Shown here: piece after piece, positions 58,238 through 64,000 of the stretch
Layout: each line of letters begins with the position of its first letter
How positions within the stretch are numbered: the first letter of the stretch is position 1
NCBI RefSeq assembly: GCF_963583255.1
Contig: NC_084813.1
Span: 21,756,002 to 21,820,001 of the forward strand
Direction of reading: 5' to 3'
Source: Pyrus communis
Taxonomy: Eukaryota; Streptophyta; Magnoliopsida; Rosales; Rosaceae
Length of the DNA stretch: 64,000 nucleotides
Program-made: the position numbers and the translations under genes
The notes under the pieces: model-generated
What the model was told of the DNA's origin: nothing
The model's input: the letters and a program-made list of their open reading frames with translations, nothing else
Databases searched by the model: none

Positions 58238-59784
58238 GTAAGTTATAAATGAGACGAGAAGGAGAACCCAGGCTAATATTCGTGTTTACTCGAAGGATGA
58301 TAGGCCAACTTTTTGGCTTATCTTGGTTTGAGTATTGATTTGATTGCCTTCGTTTTGCAGTTAGTTTTTAGTTGATTTTTTTCATGAGATTGACAACTTA
58401 TTTTTCTTTTATACTTATATATTTTATGTAGAGTTTATTGTAAACTGAAAGGTCACAAATTACTCAAGAGTTTAAATAATAAACTGCCTTGAAGTTGTTA
58501 ATCATGTCTTAAATAGTGTAACAAGGTTTCCCAGGAGAACCAGTAGTAGAATTGAACTTTCTAGATATGTGAACACCGTGAGCATCACTGTCGATATTTT
58601 TTATGAGGAATATTTTGTATGTATTATGGATTAATAAAGCATTCTGATTAGTAGCTGAACTTCTCACACACGTAGGCATTTGTAAGAAAGGAAAAGAAAA
58701 GAAAAGACAAATTAAGAAGTGATGGTAATATCTGAACATCAAGATTTCCATTTTCAGATGAGAGGTCACTTCTTCAAGCGTATCCAGCCCCGATTGATCA
58801 TGATGATGGGCCAACCCCAATTGATCGTGAAGCTAGGCCAGAGCTCGCAATGGAAGAAGGGCTCAATGCAGGTAGTATAAATATATACCTTGATCCCTCA
58901 TAAATTAAGATATTGCGGGGGAAAGTTAGCAGTTAACAAAGTTAAAATAAAATATGGCATGCAGGACATGAGAGCAATGCAAACGATATCCATGCAACTT
59001 TCGTCAAATATGCGAAGTCTAATGATTGGGATAAAGCGATCCAGTTTCTTCACGACCATCCCAGGTAGGAAGTGAAAGAATTTCAAGTGGCGGTACAGCT
59101 CTTCACTACGCAGTCCGGCCGCTTAACAACTGCAGCGTGCGCAATATAGAACAGTTGGTGGAGTTAATGGCAAAGGAAGACTTGGAAATTCAAGACACAT
59201 TCGGTTCCACAGCTCTGTATCTTTTAATAACATTTCGTCAAAACACTGCACGTTAATTGGGGAAGATTGCCTTGGCAGGTCAACTGGCTCGGCACCACTC
59301 CGGCTGATACGGAAAAGCTAGTTGTTTGTGATACAACGAAGGTGGTAAAGGTCTATTCTGTTGCATAGATTAAAGCTGCACAATCAATGACTGGCAAACT
59401 CGTTCCTGGATATATATCTGAAAACTTGTTCACTGTTTTGCATATTTTGCCTTGAAAGATGCAATCGTGAAAATGAGTTCATTGTTACAGTGACGTAAAA
59501 TGCTTAATATAAGAATATGGAGAAGATTTTACAGGCGTCAAAATGAGTAGATGAAATTGAAGACATTGTACACATTCAATTTTCATACCAATTTTTCACA
59601 TGGGTAAATACAATAATGACATGACAAAATCTCTACTTTTCAAAGTACTTGGCTAATTCTTACACGTCTCACAATTAAAAAGAGGAGGATGTACTTAAGG
59701 ACCTTAACCCAAAAAACCTGCAAGTTCAAGACCATCCATGCAATGAATTAACTGTGAAATTGTCACCGAATTGGAAGTTCTATG

Positions 59785-60603
59785 TAGTGGTGGATCCAGG
59801 ATTTTAGATTCAGGGAGTCCCAATAATAAAGATAAAAAAAAATTATAGTGAAAAATATCCTCTCCACGCAACTATTGATTTCCCATTTTGTTGCGAAGTA
59901 GACCCTTGATATTCATAGCAAAAAAATGTCATCTCCATTGAAGCAGTTGCAACCCGGTAAAACCAAAGCCCACTGAATAAGCAAATAAACATATGCAACT
60001 ATTTTCTGCAACCCTTTCTTCCACCATTTTTTTTAGCAAGATTGCTAATCCCTCTTAATTGAGAAAAATCATTATCAAAATGCATAAAATAAATATAAAT
60101 ATCAATTTTTTTTTTAAGGGAGAATATAATATCAAGTTGAGGAAGGGATGGGGTGGGACTGTAGGGGGACGTGATAGGGGTTTTTTTTTATTTTTTTTAT
60201 TTTTATGATACAAAGGCAAAATTCATTAGTTACCAAAAAACTTTACAAAATAAAGACCCAAGAAAGTAACACAAAGAAAAAGTGGGCCCTGAAAACAAGA
60301 AAACAAGCAACACGCCAACCATCTCACCAAAAGCCTAAGCAAAATATTAGGCCCACAAACAAACAGCAAAAATTGAACAAAACCAAACAATTGGCCTAAA
60401 TGAGCTTTATGGGCCAAGTCTTAAATTAGAAAAAAAAAAATATTTCTTCCTCGCGCGGCCATCTTCTCCAGGAAGACGCTGCAACTGCAGCTACACTAGC
60501 TGTCATCTTCGAGTACGAGGGGTCCCCAGAAAATTTTAAAGCACGATTTAGGTTCTCCGAAGGGTCCTGGGACCTCCCAGGTCCCTTTTTAGATATGCCA
60601 CTG
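59785..60603. mobile_element. hAT-like element within copy B exon 3
   Basis: The left end TAGTGGTGGATCCAGG and inverted right end CAGTGGCATATC share a short AGTGG core and both run into GGGAGTCCC/GGGAGGTCCC blocks. The flanks GTTCTATG (59777-59784) and GTTGTATG (60604-60611) match at 7 of 8. Internal ORFs (60205-60399) are Lys/Gln-rich low complexity without a domain. Confidence 0.6.
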
Positions 60604-61123
60604 GTTGTATGTTTATATCCGATTTATGGTAATTTTACCTTCCGGCACAACGCCTCTAGTTGTCTTCGCTTAGAGTTTGTCAATTGGGGAAACAATGGCT
60701 CGTTATCTCTATTCTGTCATTCCACGCAAAACACTGCACGTTACCGATGCCTCTTTAACTGATTTCTCTCGGCTTTCGTTACAAACGATTTGGTAAGAGA
60801 GGGAATCGACTGACTTTCAAACATGACCAATTATTAATGTTGACGCCCTAGCTATATCTTCTTTTGCCCGTGTGTGATCTTTTTGGTTACATATTTTATC
60901 TGCATACTTAAACTGTTGTTTTCACACTTCTATTATATATAAATATTGCGTGAGATTTGATTTAGCGTTACACCCGTAACTAGCCATGGCTAAAGATCAC
61001 AACGGAGAATTCCCCATAGTAACATTGGCCAGTGACCGTTTTGCATTCAAAAGTGGAAGCCGACTCAATTTCTAGGAAAAGTTGATTTATTACAGTTAGT
61101 TCAACACTGCTTTTTATTTTCTC

Positions 61124-62342
61124 CAGTGTTCTAAAACGCGGTCTGAGCGGTCGCCTAAGCGCTGGGCATTGGGCCACTGCCACGATTATTTCAAAAACAT
61201 TGAGGAAATCGGCATGGGTATTAGGCGGTGCCTAGGCGGCTGACTAGGCGGGCTAGGCGCTGGGCTAAGCGGCCTCCGCGACAGTTTTGTTAAAATTTTC
61301 CGTCTCACTACACCACGATGGCGACGAAAGAGAAATCGAGAGAGCGTGAAGGAAGAGCAAACATGAGAGAGATATGTAGAAGGAATCAGAATAACAGTGC
61401 AATAGCAAGAAAAAAAACGAGAACTTTGACCTGGAAGCCCATATTTCTTCGCCGGAGAAGATTTCTTTGCTGTGCTTGAGGAAATTGACTAGACTCATGA
61501 TTAGGTTTTGGAAAATTATATAGAGCAAGAAGATGGAAATTAGGCAGAGAGATGGGGAATCAGGCGGAGCAATCGAAGAAGAATGAAGGGAGAGGAAACG
61601 AGAAACTTAATTAGGTGGAGAAAGGGAATCTGGCAGAGCAATCGAAGAAAGAAGGGAGAATTTACATAGGAAAAATGGAAAAAAGAAGAAGAAGAAGAAG
61701 AAGAAGAAGAAGAAGAAGAAGAAGAAGAAGAAGAAGAAGAAGAAGAAGAAGGGGGAACGGAAAGAAGACGAAGAGGATAAGGAAAAGGAAAGAATAAAAA
61801 AAATAGAATATTCCGGTTTTCAAGGCGTCAAAATGGACTCCTTAGTTTGGGACTCTGTGACTGTCTTGGTTGATGTGAGGCATGGGTCTTGGCTGATGTG
61901 AGGCATGGGAACTAGGGTTGGAGGGAAGGGGTCACACCACACACGTGGTGCTTTATGAAATGGGAAAGTATGCATATGCACCTTTTCAAAATTCTTTTTA
62001 TTATGAGCCACCTAACTGGATTTTTACTTTTAATCTTTAAAAATTAGATATAGTCATTTAAAATGTCTTAAGTTATATGGTATGTATGCTTAATATATTT
62101 TTAAATTCTGGACTTGCTAGATATTTTATTTGCATTTTATCATTATTTTATTATCTTATTTATGTATTTCATACAAGTATAATTTTTTGTAAGTGTCAAT
62201 ATGTAATTATTTACAAGATATACAAAAAATTTACTTAAATCTGCCTAGATCACCAAGGCGCCCGCCTAGACCCCACCTAGCCGTCAAGGTGCTAGGCACT
62301 ACCCCACCGCCTGACTAGTGTCTAGCGTTTTTTAGAACCTTG
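61124..62342. mobile_element. hAT-like transposon in copy B intron 4
   Basis: The left end CAGTGTTCTAAAACGC and inverted right end CAAGGTTCTAAAAAACGC are flanked by a perfect 8-bp repeat ATTTTCTC (61116-61123, 62343-62350). Subterminal GCCTAGGCGG/GGCGCCCGCC blocks resemble the element at 18189-19313. Copy A has the uninterrupted site TTTTATTTTCTCCTCATATT (near 22988-23007), a direct empty-site control. Confidence 0.95.
61682..61751. repeat. (AAG)23 microsatellite
   Basis: About 23 AAG units inside the hAT-like element; they generate a poly-Arg ORF that is an artefact. Confidence 0.95.
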
Positions 62343-62659
62343 ATTTTCTCCTCATATTTTCAGTTTTTAAAATTACCTATTACCCTCCACAATAAAAGTC
62401 CTTTAGCTGTACTTCGTTTGGAAAAAATAAAAGGGTTTATAAACTTTAATCCTTAAAGAAATTAAAATTTAATAAAAACCTGGTGTTAGATTGGATATTG
62501 GTTTTAGTCCTTTAATGTGTACTTAATTCAAATTCATATTATATTTTTGTTATAATGTTTAATAGATATCTTATTTAATGTCATTACATTACATTACATT
62601 AAATTTTAAATTTATTATTATACACATTTTAATTCATTAATTTTATTTAGCTTCCTCTA

Positions 62660-63010
62660 ATTAGTATACCTAAACGTCCATATCTTAATATATTTTTACT
62701 AAATTAGTGTACCAAAATATTCATACCTAAATATATTGTACTACCTCAATGTATTGTACGTAGTTAATTAGTGGCACATAAGAAAATATGCAAAATCATA
62801 AGTGTACCAAAAATTCCATACCTAAATATATAATACTAAACTAAGGTACCAAAATATTGGTACCTAAATATACTATACTAAACTAGTGTACCGAAGTGTC
62901 CATACCTAAACATATTATACTAACCTAGTGTACCGAAATGTTCGTACCTAAAAAAATTGTAATTAATTGGTGGCACATAAGAAAATATGCAAAAACATAA
63001 GAGTACCGAA
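62660..63010. repeat. Degenerate minisatellite in copy B intron
   Basis: Counterpart of 23290-23640: repeated ATACCTAAATATATT, TACTAAACTAGTGTACC and GAAATGTTCGTACC units. Confidence 0.75.
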
Positions 63011-63552
63011 AAATCTCTATGAAAATATTTTCTTATATAGGAGACTTACCATAATGAGAATTAAAATTTATAATATTTTCATAAATTTTAATTTATGAAC
63101 ACCAAAAAATTATAAATAAAAAGAGAGACATTGAATACACATGATGGCATTAAATAGTGTCTAGGATTAAAATCAATTTTTAATCTTGTATAAGACATTT
63201 TTCTAAACTTCATCTTATTTAAGGATTAATATCTAATTTTCTAAAAAAATAAAATCAACAGACTTTGTAATTAGTGTTACGTTTCCACATGTTTGCTCCA
63301 ACGAAAATCAATGTTTGATGACTAGGGACTAAAATTAATGTTTGATGACTGATTTATTACTTAAACGTTGACAAACGTGCTTATTCTTATTTGTGACACA
63401 TTATTTAGTTTGCAAATTTAGTCTCCTTAGCATTACTCTTATTTCTATAGCAAATTTACTCCTCAAGTGACTAATAACATAATCAAAATCTCCCAACTGT
63501 GATGTTATTTCTAAAGCATTTAAAGAACACAATATTGTAAATCATCGGATCA
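63011..63552. other. AT-rich intron sequence of copy B, no gene seen
   Basis: Beyond 63010 the sequence is no longer similar to copy A. No coding or transposon signature recognised. Confidence 0.5.
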
Positions 63553-63561
63553 ATTGTAGAA

Positions 63562-63782
63562 TAACACAATCCCCTGTAGATCCATTCTGTGGGGATCCTA
63601 GGGATCCCCACATCTCAATTGTTTATTGTGAATCGTGCGGTCAAAAATCATTTTATTTTTATTATTTTAAATTAAATACAAATAGTACCTGACGAAATCT
63701 GGCCGCATGACATTCGATGAACGGCTGATATGTAAGAATTCCTAGGATCCCCACATAATGGATCCAGAGGGGATCCGTGTTC
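63562..63782. mobile_element. Mutator-like MITE (221 bp)
   Basis: Inverted arms of about 40 bp (TAACACAATCCCCTG... with GATCCATTCTGTGGGGATCC, against GAACACGGATCCCCT... with GATCCATTATGTGGGGATCC) are flanked by a perfect 9-bp direct repeat ATTGTAGAA (63553-63561, 63783-63791). A 9-bp TSD and long TIRs fit Mutator-like MITEs. Confidence 0.88.
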
Positions 63783-64000
63783 ATTGTAGAAGTACTACAT
63801 GAGTACATAACATAAAAACTTGCTTCAGAGGAACATTTAATTGAATTATGATTGGGCTTGTGTTCTTATTCTGATAGGTATACGCATAAAACGTCTTTCT
63901 CCCATCAACAAAGATAATGGTATAAATGTTGAAAAACTTAAAAATGACCAGAGTGATCAAGGTCATCTCTGCGACCAGAAAGAGAATCAAAAGCATCTCA

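Larger units (their letters stand above)
58758..64000 (+). pseudogene. Ankyrin/PGG gene copy B (exons 2-5, interrupted, runs off window)
   Basis: It is a close relative of copy A. Exon 2 is 58758-58871 (LLQAYPAPIDHDDGPTPIDR). Exon 3 starts at 58965, with a 1-nt deletion near 59065 in DHPQ, then VELMAKEDLEIQDTFGSTAL, a block missing from copy A. The exon is broken near 59255 by about 1.38 kb of inserted sequence (including the hAT-like element at 59785) and resumes at 60640-60792 (MARYLYSVI...). The exon 4 relic ends near 61095 with a TAG replacing the Trp codon of LNLWEK. A further hAT-like element occupies intron 4. Exon 5 starts at 63878 after CTGATAG and is open to the window end. No exon 1 is present; upstream is the KH pseudogene. 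Confidence 0.85.

Noticed and set aside
60205..60417. Lys/Gln-rich ORF
   Set aside because: Low-complexity sequence inside the hAT-like element at 59785-60603.
61615..61797. Arginine-rich small protein
   Set aside because: Translation of an AAG microsatellite inside a transposon.

Overview
This is plant nuclear DNA, most likely from a Rosaceae tree such as apple or pear (Malus/Pyrus). The evidence is AT-rich intergenic sequence with GT-AG introns, many small DNA transposons, Tekay/Del-like Ty3/gypsy retrotransposon copies, Cassandra TRIM sequences with the 5S-rRNA-like LTR, and a local family of ankyrin/PGG membrane-protein genes. The genus is inference; the repeat and gene assignments come from motifs read in the sequence. 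I could run no alignments, so identities are described rather than measured.

Layout. 1-11.6 kb is gene-poor: a GC-rich hAT-like element (1813-2904), a decayed piece of plastid 16S rDNA that was later tandemly duplicated (4572-4975), a Helitron-like element (6960-7944) and AT-rich repeats. 11.6-20.9 kb holds a solo gypsy LTR whose outer 125 bp is antisense Cassandra (11621-13143, TSD GAATT), a Copia gag relic, a 3.5-kb CACTA element (13641-17112, TSD TGA) and a second hAT-like element (18189-19313). 20.9-25 kb holds ankyrin pseudogene A, preceded by a near-perfect 29-bp-arm hairpin, then a foldback hAT element (23925-24965).

25.1-41.6 kb is the most striking part. A PIF/Harbinger-like element (ends at 25128 and 41614, TTA on both sides) is split by a 15.5-kb compound retroelement (25989-41483). 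The compound consists of two decayed gypsy copies head to head (a giant imperfect palindrome centred near 32.81 kb), capped at both outer ends by Cassandra sequence. Its outermost ends are a Cassandra LTR end and a Cassandra LTR start in the same (minus) orientation, flanked by near-identical 5-bp repeats (GCTAT/CCTAT), so it may have integrated as one rearranged reverse-transcription product.

41.6-64 kb is a cluster of ankyrin/PGG and KH-domain gene copies. A first-exon relic (C, 42837-43131) and a KH-gene leader relic (44560-44720) precede the only intact protein-coding gene, an eight-exon, 751-codon gene at 48216-53515. It encodes a retrotransposon-gag-like (DUF4219/UBN2) N-terminus, ankyrin repeats and a four-helix PGG membrane domain. 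Downstream lie a broken KH-domain gene (56499-58237) and ankyrin pseudogene B (58758 to the window end), which is interrupted by two hAT-like elements; pseudogene A preserves the empty site of one. Apart from the 48-53 kb gene, essentially everything recognisable here is mobile or pseudogenic.
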